Assembly (NCBI GenBank): GCA_947359465.1
Contig: OX375876.1
Location: forward strand, 61,944,998-62,008,997
Source: Metellina segmentata
Lineage: Eukaryota; Arthropoda; Arachnida; Araneae; Tetragnathidae
Length of the DNA stretch: 64,000 bases
Direction: 5' to 3'
Under the pieces are notes generated by a model. It was not told the origin of the DNA. It searched no databases and saw only the letters and a list, made by a program, of their open reading frames with translations. Of this stretch, positions 34,053 to 45,063 are shown in pieces. The number at the start of each line of letters is the position of its first letter. The first letter of the stretch is position 1. The position numbers were made by a program, and so were the translations under genes.

Positions 34053-34360
34053 GGATAAACCTTGTTGCAAAGTTTAACAGTGATATAGAAATATCTAAAT
34101 TTGTGTCTATCTATTTTAGATATTGAACCCTGAGTGTTTATTCTATTAAGAGCGCTGGAGAAACCTTGATGCAAAGTTTAACAGTGATATAGAAATATCT
34201 AAATTTGTGTCTATCTATTCAAGATATTGAACCCTAAGTGTTTATTCTATTAAGAAGAGCGCTGGAGAAACCTTGATGAAAAGTTTAACGGTGAATATAA
34301 ATATCTTAATTTGTCTATCTATTCTACATATTGTACCCTGAGGGTTTATTATATTAAAAA
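34053..34360. repeat. Tandem repeat, about 105-bp unit, three copies
   Basis: Units start near 34053, 34157 and 34264. Shared blocks are AAACCTTGATGCAAAGTTTA, ACAGTGATATAGAAATATCT and GATATTGAACCCTGAGTGTT. Units 1 and 2 are nearly identical; unit 3 is more diverged. Confidence 0.88.
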
Positions 34361-35720
34361 CACCACTATTGAATTTCTCAAACCACGTTTGTACCAAAAG
34401 TAACTGCTATCTAAAGAAAAGGACAATGTTATTATTATGCAAGATTATTATGCAAGATTATTATTAGATTATTAGTCATGCTTAATTTTTTATCTAATTG
34501 GTTAATTAAAAACAGTCGCATTCTTTGGTCATTATAACTTACTAACGAGCAAAATTTCCAATTTCTCGTAGTAAAGCCTGAGATTTTGCCAGCTAAATTG
34601 CATTGCAATTATGAAAAAAGCTTAGCATTCAAAAATATCTTCGACTTATTGTGAATAGTTCTATTTGGCGTTAATTGTCAAAAGTTAATATGTATTGTAG
34701 GACGGCTAGACAAATACCTCCATTGAATTTCAGTTTAGTATCAACCTTGAATGGGTTTTTCTGTCCCTCCGAACATTTATTGCTTTAAGGAGGATATACA
34801 TAACGCGAATAAAGACAACTTTAATCTAAAGAAAGGACTTGTTAATGGGTACTTTTGCTGTTTGAAACAACACTGAATTATTGGGTTAATTATTGCACAC
34901 AGTGGTAGATAATTTACCAAATATTTTACCTGATAATAACATATAATAACCTGATAATATATACAACCTATAATAGCCTGATAATAAATACAGCCTATAA
35001 TAACCTGAAACAGTTTTGAAACGTATAAAATAAAACTTAGGTTTAAAATACCTAATTTAAGGATTTTTAGCACTTAAAAATTCACTCCGCGGGGTTATGT
35101 ATTACTTAAAATAGTTACTCGTACTTCAAAACAATATCTTATATAGAGAAATATGAATTTGAAAAGAAATAGCATTAAGTAGTATTAAATTTGAGAACTG
35201 GATAGTGGATATAGGGGGCTGCTTTTATCTTCAATTTCAGAGGAAAAACATTATTTGTAATTTCTAGGCTGATTGGTCACTTGTGCTACACAGATGTTAC
35301 ATTATGTGCTACACAGATGTTATTTTGGCATTCTGGGTTTGAGCTTTTCTTTACAATTGAATATCATTCGTCCCAGAATATTTTCAAAACAAAATATCTA
35401 TTAATTGAAATGTTTATAAAACAAAAATGATAAATTCCAGGTGAGCCTCGCTTGACCGATATATTGATTCCAGGGGCTGCTTGCTGAAAAACACCGTTTT
35501 ACAATAAATTTGGTTTGAAATTTTTTATTACCATTGGTAAAAGGTACAAAGTTTGGAAGCTCTCTACTACAATCCATCAAATTAACACTTCGCTAACATA
35601 TTCCCACTCAACCACGGGATATCACTCGATCGAGTATAAATTGTTACGAACTGTGACAGTGAATTAAAATACCGTTCAATAATATTTTGTAGGATTTAAT
35701 CATCTCGTGGTTTATTTTTA
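34361..35720. other. Unassigned, with short local repeats
   Basis: No gene is supported. Small duplications are present: CCTGATAATA-like phrases at 34928-35010 and GTGCTACACAGATGTTA twice at 35283-35325. The 98-codon minus-strand frame at 35073-34777 spans the first of these and is chance. Confidence 0.4.
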
Positions 35721-35723
35721 AAC

Positions 35724-35992
35724 ATGAGATTACTCTATGGTTCACCTTAAGAGATTCCTTCATGGTGTTCACCTTATGAGATTAATTTATGGTTCACCTT
35801 ATGAGATTCCTTTATGGTGTTCACCTTATGAGATTCCTTTATGGTTCACCTCATGAGATTCCTTTATGGTTCAGCTTATGAGATTCCTTTATGGTTCACC
35901 TCATGAGATTCCTTTATGGTTCAGCTTATGATATTCCTTTATGGTTCACCTTATGAGATTCCTTTATGGTTCACCTTACGAGATTCCTTATT
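35724..35992. repeat. Minisatellite, 25-bp unit, about 11 copies
   Basis: The unit is TATGGTTCACCTTATGAGAT followed by TCCTT. Some units carry a two-base GT insertion (GGTGTTCACC). In the middle, variants CACCTCATG and CAGCTTATG alternate, giving a 50-bp dimer that is itself repeated. Non-coding. Confidence 0.92.
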
Positions 35993-36520
35993 GTCACTTC
36001 TGCGAAATATTAAACAAAAATTCTAATAAGCTCTTAGAAGAGAGCAACTAAAATATTTGACAGTTAAAACTTTTACAAAGAAATACACAACAAAATATAG
36101 AAGGCTCAATTTCATCTTTAAGGGTAAAATTGCTCCAAGTGAATGGTAAATTTTTCAATATTTAAACATTTAAACAACAATAGCAATATTTTTGAGAGAC
36201 CTCTTTGAACATATACATGGAAACTTACTATCATAAAAAATTAAGAATGTGAATTTCATTAGGTTATTCCAAGATGTTAGGATACATTTCTTACCTATGG
36301 TTATTACTTGGCCTTTATAATCAGAGCGTTAAAATAGTTTCTTTTGGAACATCTAAAATATACTTTACGTCATCTAAAACAAGGAAAATATTAGTACTTT
36401 TACCTTCAAGAACATTTTTTAATTATCTTAACTTTGACCATGGTACAACCGAAAATAGTAAAGAAATATATTTTTCCATGATACTGTAGTGAATCAATCC
36501 CAACACTCATTTTTCCTCTA
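35993..36520. other. Unassigned AT-rich sequence
   Basis: No gene or repeat is supported. The 71-codon frame at 36274-36489 has the composition of an AT-rich chance frame. Confidence 0.35.
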
Positions 36521-36521
36521 G

Positions 36522-36742
36522 TTCAGCGGGATGCCACGGGAGCAAACGGCGCTGCGGTCGCCCTCTCCGTCGTCCAATGAGACGGAATCAAACCGTGAGG
36601 TTTCGCTGACGTAGAAATATTCAGAATCTCTCTCTAGCGTGCATCCAGAGTGACAAGAACGTTTTTACCCGTTCCGATGTATTCCTATTAAAGCTCAATA
36701 AACTTTATTTCTGTTATATTTAAGTGTTATTCAACACGTAAC
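36522..36742 (+). mobile_element. Probable solo LTR
   Basis: A GC-richer 5' part (GGGATGCCACGGGAGCAAAC; GCGGTCGCCCTCTCCG) is followed by an AATAAA-type signal in CTCAATAAACTTTATTTCTG and an end TTCAACACGTAACA. This layout and the CACGTAACA end resemble gypsy-type LTRs. The expected matching TGTTACG start is not clear, no internal retroelement sequence is present, and no target duplication was found. Class assignment is from memory. Confidence 0.45.
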
Positions 36743-36802
36743 AACATCTCCTATACTGCTATCGTTAAAATGAATTTTAAGCGCAATAACCATGTTCAAT
36801 TT

Positions 36803-37108
36803 TGGGTTACGGTAGTCCGGTTTGAAGAGCAGCGGACAAGCAACTGGAGGGTTGAGTTCGAAACCAACCAAAGACCGTCGTGCACAAAGGGGGCTGGTGC
36901 ACGTTAAATCTGTCGTGGCCTCAAATGTCCTCACGTTGGAGTGGTGTGGAAGCTTGGAGAGTGCTCAGATGTTGCCTCGTCATCTAACCGTGGTTCTAAA
37001 TTACGTGGAGTTGTCCTCGGATCTTTCCCTTCGAGGGTTGATCCCGGACCGTCACCAACAGCCAGTTGTGTTGCTCCAGTGTGACGTTAATTGTGCCGTT
37101 GATTAAAA
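36803..37108 (+). mobile_element. SINE family B, near full length
   Basis: Head GTAGTCCGGTTTGAAGAG, CAAGCAACTGGAGGG, box B GAGTTCGAAACC. The body is complete: CAAAGACCGTCGTGCAC, GTGCACGTTAAATCTGTCGT, GGCCTCAAATGTCCTCACG, TTGTCCTCGGATCTTTCCC and GATCCCGGACCGTCACC. It ends with GTGTTGCTCCAGTGTGACG and a short A-rich tail. Open frames here are by-products of the repeat. Confidence 0.88.
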
Positions 37109-38460
37109 AAATACTATATTCAATTTAATTATTACTCGCTATTCGATCACATTTTCTAATCAACAACACGAATTTTTCGCTCTCAATGTCAGTAAATTTG
37201 ACAAAACTTAACAAAAAGCAATTGTTTTCCATTAATTAGGTATTTGAAAAATTATTTATCCCAGAATACCATTTCTATGAGTAACTATTTTTATCGAATC
37301 CTTAAAGGTATGCGCCATTCTTTAAATTAGTTTTGCGATATCAGTGTAAATTGGATGATTCAATCTTTTCTCAAGAGGAGTTAAAAAGCTTTTCGAGCTA
37401 TTCAGCATCTTCTTAAGATTTGGGAATAAATTTGCAAGAAATGCAATTCTTTCAGGATTAGAGTTCGTCTTCCATTATTCTCAATAGATTAAGGAATAGA
37501 TTGGTTCGAACGTAATTCTATCCTTGTAATCTATTATTTGCATCTTCTCGAACCCGTTTGTTGAACTTTTTTTAAACTCTTGCGGAAAACAATGAGTTGC
37601 AACTTTCAACAGTTAATTAGACCCTATTTAAAATTGTGACGAACTAAAATTTGTTTTTCTGTTAACTGCTTAGAAATTGAGAGATTGAGATTGTACCATA
37701 CAAAGAATTTTTTTAAGTATCAAAATCTGTTATTCTCAGAACAGCTGATGTTAACTTCCCAGACTATATGAATTTTTTTTATTTTGCTTCTCCCGTTAAT
37801 TGTCAAATTGCTTATCATAAATTCTAAAAATTTCACTAATTATAAAATAATTGATTTTAGTGACTTTCCCAACTAAAACGTTTAAAAAAAAACCTTTATC
37901 TACTGTTAGAGTACTTTTTGTAGTTAAAGTTTAAAAATATCTACCAAACATATAATCCATCTAGTTTGTACTTTAGAAAATAAAGTATTTTTTATAAACT
38001 GTTAAATGCTATTCAATAAAAGATTGAACGAATTTGATTCCTCTTTCTCGGATTAAATATTTTTGAAATCCTTAGCTTTAAAATAAAATAATTTATATAT
38101 GGGTTCTACAGTTAAAAATTTATTTTCCATCTAAACATTAAAATACGAAAAAACACTAAAAATCATGTTTCTTTAAAGATTAATTTACTGATTTAAGCAT
38201 AAGAAATTTGTGATTTAACGATAGCATTTGTTAAAAAAATACCATTTCAAAGCCCTGTGACTTGATTTGTTTCTAGAGCGAAAGATATTAAATAATTGTT
38301 CATATTTTTTTTATTTATTTAAGGTTTTCAGCGTTCGAAATGTTAAAATTTTAAAATAGTTTTTGTTTTCGCAGTGTACAGCTTATGCCTCATATTTTCA
38401 AAAGCAATATCCCATCACACAGGAAATGCAATATCCGAATTTTCTCGCTATCATTTTTAG
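37109..38460. other. Unassigned, very AT-rich
   Basis: About 1.35 kb in which no gene, SINE or transposon end is recognised. Dominated by A and T runs. Confidence 0.4.
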
Positions 38461-39002
38461 TATTTTAAACCCATTGATGCCTAGCGTCCCTTTTTAGGGA
38501 CGCTTTAAAAAAAAGAACCTCACTTCCACATAAACGCAGCTCTTTCAAGTTAAAAATCATGAAGAGGCATTTCTAGGAATTTGTTTCAATTATATTCAGT
38601 AGATGACAGCATTTGATGGTAGTAAAGGTGATGTGGGCTTTCTATTTTCATCTTCCACGCAAAACGCAACTTTTTCAATGTCGAATCAAAAGAGAATAGA
38701 TTTTCCCATCTCTTACTAGTATAAAATAAAGTTTCTGTGTTTATGTGTGTCGGGTATGTACGGGGTGCCCTGACGAATTTAAGGCATTCACACTAATGAA
38801 ATTTGGGACACATGTAGTACGAATTTTTTAGCAATTTTATATACCAGCCCGATTTTTCAAATTGTATCTTGAAAATTTTAAAATTATTTTAATGCGATAT
38901 TTAATTATTATTCCCTTTCCTCCGAATGGCAACAGTCATGATCGGTATTGAATGAGTCCGTATTTTCTGCGCGTGTGTAGCCGCCCTATTCCTGGATATC
39001 CT

Positions 39003-39412
39003 TTATGAAATTTATTTAAAAGAATATTAACTTTTAGTTAGCGTCAACTGTTCTATTTGAATTTTTTTATTGTGCTTACTTAATTTTTGCAACTGGTTTA
39101 ACGGTTGTGCAATACGTTTGTTATTGTTTATTTTTTAGACTACCGTTGTTTGGAATTTGATTTTTTAAGCATATTCACTTTTAGTATTACTGAATATCCT
39201 TTTTTAAATTTATTTCCTTTATAAAAACATATTAACTTTTAGTTAGCGTTAACTTTTAATCTTTTATATTTGTATCTTTTTACTGTGCTTACTTTATTTT
39301 TCAAACTGGATAACGGTTGTGCAATACGTTTGTTATTGTTTCTTTTTTAGACTACGATACTTTTGATTTTGATTTTTTAAGCATATTCACTTTTAGTTTA
39401 GATTATTTGGAT
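39003..39412. repeat. Direct duplication, about 215-bp unit, two copies
   Basis: Blocks ATATTAACTTTTAGTTAGCG, ACGGTTGTGCAATACGTTTG, TTTTTTAGACTAC and TTTAAGCATATTCACTTTTA occur in order at about 39028-39185 and again at about 39228-39395. It lies inside the decayed piggyBac-like element. Non-coding. Confidence 0.82.
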
Positions 39413-39621
39413 ATTTTTTTCAAAGTCTAGCGATATTTTTTTTTTAATCTTTTGTGCAATTTCTGGTTTGTTTCATTTATGCTATCTTTTGTTTGTTTCT
39501 GTATAGTACTTCGGTTTTTGTATAGTAAATTTTTATCATCTTTGTTTTGATGTCTTATAGAAAGAAAAGCGATATTATTTTTATTTTCCTTGGTTTCCTA
39601 AAAATGTCCACAGAATTTAAA

Positions 39622-40360
39622 AGGTCTTTACTGCACTCAGTCCAATCTGGATTTTAATCATTTATGCAAACTAAGAACATTTATTCTATGTAGTTCTACG
39701 CTCACAGGATGATGATGTGCTCTTAGAATTTCAACGTTTTACTGAGAAGCAAAGACATGTTCCATCAATTTATTGTCGCTATGTATTCCGAGATTTAATC
39801 GGAGAAGGTGTTGTACATACGACTAAATCATATGACTAAATCATATGACTCAACAGTGGAACAGTATGCACATTTGACGCATCTGATTCAGATGCGTTAA
39901 TGAACGATGGAAATGTTGCTGTACGAAAACTCAAGTACACAGAAATCGCTAAACTTCCAAAAAGATATCAAAACCAAAAGTAACAGTTGATGCTTTTGTA
40001 AATTTTTATATTGCATAAAGTTTCAAAATTAAATATTGCTATTCTTTCCAAAACACACTGAAACACAGAAACAAACACAAAATTGCATTAAGTAATAACA
40101 AAATTATGGCCTTTCGCTATAACGGCCTCTTTTCGTGTACGCTCCACAATGTTTTGTTATACGACTAAAACAAATGCTGTTTTTATGCTTTTGTTTAGTA
40201 TGAGCTTCTCCCTTTACATTACATGTCTTTGCTTCTCAGTAAAACGTTGAAATTCTAAGAGCACATCATCATCCTGTGAGCGTAGAACTACATAGAATAA
40301 ATGTTCTTAGTTTGCATAAATGATTAAAATCCAAGATTGGTCTGAGTGCAGTAAAGACCT
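39622..40360. repeat. Inverted repeat with near-identical 139-bp arms
   Basis: Left arm 39622-39760 and right arm 40221-40360 are inverted copies with only a few differences (for example GTCCAATCTGG against GACCAATCTTGG). The spacer of about 460 bp contains a short frame near 39850-39981 (protein-like DASDSDALMNDGNVAVRKLK), of unknown origin. The arms begin AGGTCTTTACTGCACTCAG. It could be a small transposon or an inverted duplication within the piggyBac remnant. No target duplication is clear. Confidence 0.85.
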
Positions 40361-40547
40361 TTACTACCATAACCTTTGAGTATAAGTAAGATGAACAGCA
40401 AGACGACGTAATCCTAGTTATGTGGAACTACAAAAATGTTGTAACCATAGCTTCAAATGTTACCCATTGGTAAAAGCTAAACGGTAATCAAACACAGAGG
40501 AAAAAAATTGAAATTGATCGACCGAATTTAAATCATAAATATAATTA

Positions 40548-41080
40548 TTGCAAGGGATTACTGACAGAATGGATCAGAACATTGCAAATTACTATTGTTC
40601 TATCCAGAGTAAGAAATGGTGGCGAACTCTTCCTATTTGGATTAGAGGCTGCTATGCAAAATGCGTGGCAGTTATATCGTCTTTGTGCATCATCAAACAC
40701 AGACCCTTGCACTTTCTTCAATTCTTAAGAGAGATATGTTTGGCCTATTTCAAGAAATGTACTATAGAAAGGAAGTTACAACCGGAAAGACCTGTAGAGA
40801 AAACAAAGACCTTAAAATCCAAAGTATCAAATGTCATTAGATATGACGGGGAAAAGCATTATTTAATTGTTAATAAAACTCAGGTGAGATGCGCCATTTG
40901 CGGAAAAAAAGCTTATCGGAAATGAATCAAGTGGATTTAGGGTTTGCATGACACATGCTATGTAGAATTTCATACCAAACAATACAAAAAAAAAAAACTG
41001 CCATATTTACTGGCATTTTTAATGTTTTTAAATGCTTTATTAGACATGCTTTAACCAAAAATAATAACTTTTTTATAAAA
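40548..41080 (+). pseudogene. piggyBac-type transposase, C-terminal part
   Basis: The frame starting near 40548 encodes ITDRMDQNIANYYCSIQSKK, the conserved VDRxDQ...YxxxRKxxKWW region near the end of piggyBac-family transposases. An Arg/Lys-rich linker follows (RPVEKTKTLKSKVSNVIRYD), then the cysteine-rich C-terminal finger (VRCAICGKKAYRK). A TGA at 40923 and a TAG shortly after interrupt the finger, but GLHDTCYVEFHTKQY follows in frame, so the C-H finger is recognisable through the stops. The catalytic Asp-containing domains upstream are gone. It lies within piggyBac-like ends, as expected. Confidence 0.85.
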
Positions 41081-41425
41081 ATAAACATTGTCATTAAAAA
41101 ATATTTCATACGGAAAACTATGTACCCTCTGGTGCTTAGCGACCCTTTTTAGGGACGTTTGAGTTTTTGTCTGTAAAAATCTTAATTTTTAGTTTGGATT
41201 AAAAAAAATATTTTTCCAGTTCATCTCGCGATATTTACTTACAATATACAAAATATCTTCGGGGAAAAAATGTCCGGCATCAATGGGTTAGTGCAAAAAA
41301 ACTGCGAAAGATTAAACTTAGAAAAAACGTTAACAAGTAGTCTTACAGCACATAAAATACGGAAACGAAAACTATGTGCTTTCGACATGAATTTTTTCGG
41401 AGTAAATTTCACGTATAGTAAACAA

Positions 41426-42930
41426 TAGGGATGCGAAATCGACAGCAAAACATCGATGCACAAAATTAAAACATCAATGTCGATAATACATCGGCCAAAA
41501 AACAACGATGTTTTTTAAATGTATCAGTGTATTTAAATTCACCACCCCCCATTTCTTAAAACTGGTTTAGCAATGTACCAAATAATGTTCGCCTGAGGGG
41601 GGGGGGGGATTTATTAGTCACTTGCGTGTTTATTAATTTATAACTTGAATTTGTTTAACTGTCAAATCAAAGTAAAAAAAAAATTAATAAGAACAATTAA
41701 CAAATCTTTTATTTTCAAATTGAATAACATAAAAGAAAATAATCTTTACAACCATTTGCCATAGGTACTACTTACTATAAGTATGATTATGTAGGTACAT
41801 AACAATAATTATGGCTAGTCATTATTAATTATTTATCAAATTATAGGGGGAAAACACAACACAATTACTTTTTTTATTTACTATAAATAAGTAAATAAAA
41901 AATATTGGGGCCTGTCAACGGACATGAGATTTCCTCACTTTGGTCCTTCGAGATCTATTTTTAGAAGTCATGTTACGGCGTTCTTCACCCTAGCCTCTCT
42001 CACGTGTCCCACTTTACACTAAGTTATTCTACAGCGGTGCTGAGATAAATCTATTTTTAGAAGTAGGGTATAAAATGTGTTTCTTCCATTAGCCTTGCTT
42101 TAGGGTCCCTTTTTTAACTGATGCCTTGCTTTTACTGTAATAAAATGACCTGTTAGTCCACACTCAACGTGGCAGGACCTCTGTATACTTACTCATTCAC
42201 ACTCAGCGTGGCAGGACGTTTGTCACCTTGTTCAGTATTATACATTAAAGTTGTAATTGTTTTCAAAACTAATTTGTCTGTCTGATTCTCGGGACCACAA
42301 CCGTCCTATTTAGGGCCTATAATTATTATATGCCCCAATACTTGTTATTTACAGTTTGTAAAAAAATAAGTCAACGTTCTCCACCTTAAACCGACCTCTT
42401 TTTTCACTAACTATCCCACCAGCTAGGGAAAAAAACTCATTCTAATGGGATAGATGTCGCCATCACTGACAAATACTTAGTTGCACGGTTATTTTTCTTA
42501 TTTTATACTATGATGCTTCTTTCATTCAAAAATAAAACATCGGCAACGTAAAAACATCGACAATGTTAAAACATCGATGTTAAACAAACATCGGCTCCAA
42601 TGAATCAATGGTAAATACATCGTTGTCGCATCCCTACTTTTCAGACCCTTCACCCTTGGCCACTGAGTTCTAAAAGTATGTTCAATTTACTAATTATGAA
42701 AATTATGCTAATTGGTTATTTTTTTTTATAATGGTACTTTTTAATTTAAAAATAAAATATAGACAACGTAAAAACATAGACAAGTACAAACATCGATGTT
42801 AAAAATCGACTCCCTTACATCGATGGTAAATACATAGATGTTTTTTTTTATAAAACATCGATGTTTTTTACATAAAACATCGATGTTTTTTTTTACATAA
42901 AACATCTATGTTTTGGATGTCGCATTCCTA
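41426..42930. mobile_element. 1.5-kb non-autonomous hAT element with perfect target duplication
   Basis: Ends are TAGGGATGCGA and, backwards, TAGGAATGCGACATCC. The flanking octamer GTAAACAA is identical at 41418-41425 and 42931-42938. Subterminal regions are packed with ACATCGATGT-type palindromes. An extra internal right end (ACATCGTTGTCGCATCCCTA) lies at about 42617-42637, so the last roughly 200 bp are present twice in diverged form. The core has no transposase-like frame. It holds duplicated phrases such as ATCTATTTTTAGAAGT and CAGCGTGGCAGGAC. Confidence 0.9.
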
Positions 42931-42938
42931 GTAAACAA

Positions 42939-43660
42939 GCAACACGGCTGTATGGGGAGGACGCTAAACGTAGAAGTGCCATCGTGGTGAGCTTTTGGTT
43001 GAAATTCTCAGAGCATCACATAGTGGACACAAACTTATTGGGGTGTACCGGTCAGTTTTTCACATCAACACATCTGGAGTTCAGATTGATCTTCCACCCC
43101 ATGTCTGGAATTCAGATCAACGCCAGACGGGGTAAACAACACCTGATGTACCCGTGAGAAACGGAGAGAAGAGCCGCTCCAAGATTGGCTTTATGAACTT
43201 TCTTGCAGCTGTGTGGGTGTCATCAGTTTAAAACTGAAAGCCCCTTCGAAACCACCAAGCAGGTGGTTCGAAAATCTCCCCTTGCGGATCTGCAGAGAGG
43301 ACGGTTAATCTTAGAAGTTTCTCGAGAGATTGAACTTAAATTTTGAGAGGAGCAGACATGGCATCCTCCTAGACTCTGATTTTTTGAACCAAGCTCCTGG
43401 CTCGATAGATGGTTCGACGTCAATGGCTGGGTATACGACTTTTTAAACTTGTACATTTTTGTAAATATTATCTCAAATTTCCTTTAATAAATATTTAATT
43501 TTTATCAGTTGTACATCTAAATTTTAGATGGAGGTACAGGGGAAAGCAATCTGAGATTTGAAAACTTAAAAACCATACATTAACTTTCAGAACCACCTAT
43601 TAACTCTCGGCTTTGACTGTTTGAGTTCCTTCTAAAAGTATCTGAAATTAATTAAAATAT
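42939..43660. other. Unassigned, possibly an LTR fragment
   Basis: No gene is supported. A hairpin TTCGAAACCACC / GGTGGTTCGAA lies at 43245-43271. The stretch ending GTTGTACATCTAAATTTTAG near 43530, after an AATAAATATTTAATT run, looks LTR-like. No partner or internal retroelement sequence was found. The 77-codon minus-strand frame here is not recognised. Confidence 0.25.
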
Positions 43661-43663
43661 AAA

Positions 43664-45063
43664 TACACTGCTGGCCACCGTAAATGCAACACCCTGAAGG
43701 AAGCATGCAAATAATATGAAATTTACAACATACATTAGCGGAGGTGAGATATGCAAATGATTAGAATTTCAGCGCAGACGCACATCACGCGCGCCTGTGG
43801 CGCCACTTCAAAGCGCTATTTAAGGCTTGGAGATTTCGACGATTTCAAGTACGGCAATTGTGATTTTCTTGTGGTTTAAAAAAAAAACGATCAATTATGC
43901 CTCGTAGAAAACAGCGATCATCTTTTGATCCAGTATCCGAGTTCGACAGAGGAAGGGGAGTGGCCTACCGAGATTGTGGATTATCTTTCAGGGAAATCGG
44001 TAGTCGTGTTTTACGAAACCAAACAACTGTAATGCGGATATGTGATCGTTGGATGCAGGAGGGTACGACGGACCGACGTGTTCGATCGCATCCACCTCAG
44101 TGCACCACTTCACGTGATGACAGGCATATTGTGTGTATGGCAGTGACTGATCGCTCAACCATAGCACAGCACATTCAGTCTGTAACGCATCATCCAGTGT
44201 CTGCGCGTACCATTCGAGGCCGTTTACAGCAGAGTGGTCTGTCCACAAGACGTCCGATGCTTCGTCTACCCTTGACGCAGAACCACAAACGTCTCCGCCG
44301 CCAATGGTGCTATGAAAGAAGGACGTGGACGGCAGAATGGAATGAAATTGTCTTTACTGACGAGTCACGCTTCTGTCTGCAACACCACGATGGTCGGATT
44401 CGAGTCTGGAGACACCGTGGAGAGAGGATGCTGAACAGCTGCGTTATGCACCGCCACACTAGTCCTGCACCGGGTATTATGGTATGGGGCGGTATTGGAT
44501 ATCACTCTCGCACTCCTCTAGTACGCATTGCCGGTACTTTATACAGACAGCGCTACATCTCCGAGGTGTTGGAGCCAGTTGTCCTTCCTTACCTTCAGGG
44601 CTTGCCCACAGTCATATTTCAACAGGATAATGCGCGACCACACGTGGCCCGCATTATCCAAGGGCTCTTCGTCAATCGCCAGATTGAATTGCTTCGCTTG
44701 CAAGCTTGCTCTCAGGATCTTTCTCCGATAGAAAACATGTGGTCCATGGTTGCTCAACGATTAACCCAGATTACATCCCTAGCTGCCACACCAGATCAAC
44801 TTTGGCAACGTGAGGAAGCTGCTTGGTCTGCTGTACCCCAAGAACATATCCAAAGTCTCTTTGAATCAATGCATAGGCGTGTGGCAGAGGGGATCTCCAA
44901 CAATGGCGGCTACTCTGGCTACTGATTTTGGCAGGAACCACACTTCACAGGAGTCTATAAATTTAATCATTTGTTACTTGGTCAACACGTTATCTACAAA
45001 ATAAATTTTGTGGTGATATCTCTTGTCTTTCTTGGTGTTGCAATTTGGGTGGCCAGCAGTGTA
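43664..45063 (+). mobile_element. Complete Tc1-like transposon
   Basis: TA at 43664-43665 and 45062-45063 flank matched inverted ends: CACTGCTGGCCACCGTAAAT on the left and CACTGCTGGCCACCCAAATT read backwards on the right, both followed by GCAACACC. Total length about 1.4 kb is normal for the family. It encodes one uninterrupted transposase. This is the only element in the window with intact ends and an intact gene, so it is probably among the youngest and may be capable of movement. Confidence 0.95.
43897..44925 (+). CDS. Tc1-like transposase, apparently intact, 342 residues
   Basis: A cut-and-paste transposase that binds the element's ends in the nucleus and inserts at TA. Residues about 1-55 form the first helix-turn-helix (YRDCGLSFREIGSRV...TTVMRICDRWMQEG), followed by a GRPR-like hook (RRVRSHPPQ). 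A second helix-turn-helix lies at about 85-125 (VSARTIRGRLQQSGL). The DDE core has Asp155 (FTDESRF), Asp244 (FQQDNARPH) and Glu279 (SPIENMW), with 34 residues between the last two (DD34E). ATG at 43897 is chosen because MPRRKQRSSF is the usual family start. The usually conserved WPA before SPDL reads LQA (residues about 24-26 after Asp244), and SPDL reads SQDL. These could lower activity. A single unspliced frame, as normal for Tc1. Confidence 0.95.
   Translation: MPRRKQRSSFDPVSEFDRGRGVAYRDCGLSFREIGSRVLRNQTTVMRICDRWMQEGTTDRRVRSHPPQCTTSRDDRHIVCMAVTDRSTIAQHIQSVTHHPVSARTIRGRLQQSGLSTRRPMLRLPLTQNHKRLRRQWCYERRTWTAEWNEIVFTDESRFCLQHHDGRIRVWRHRGERMLNSCVMHRHTSPAPGIMVWGGIGYHSRTPLVRIAGTLYRQRYISEVLEPVVLPYLQGLPTVIFQQDNARPHVARIIQGLFVNRQIELLRLQACSQDLSPIENMWSMVAQRLTQITSLAATPDQLWQREEAAWSAVPQEHIQSLFESMHRRVAEGISNNGGYSGY

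Larger units (their letters stand above)
38463..41290 (+). mobile_element. Decayed piggyBac-like element
   Basis: The left end is TTAAACCCATTGATGCC at about 38463; the right end read backwards is CTAACCCATTGATGCC at about 41288. These are piggyBac-type CCC ends at a TTAA-like site, one border mutated. A subterminal palindrome AGCGTCCC / GGGACGCT (38481-38502) has a partner, AGCGACCC / AGGGACG, near 41138-41158. The transposase C-terminus lies just inside the right end. The N-terminal coding part is missing and is replaced by AT-rich DNA, a two-copy duplication and an inverted repeat. Confidence 0.75.

Noticed and set aside
35724..35992. CRISPR array
   Set aside because: The 25-bp repeats have no unique spacers, and the window is eukaryotic.
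36274..36489. Retroelement-encoded frame next to the LTR-like segment
   Set aside because: No protease, reverse transcriptase or integrase motif, and composition matches AT-rich chance frames.
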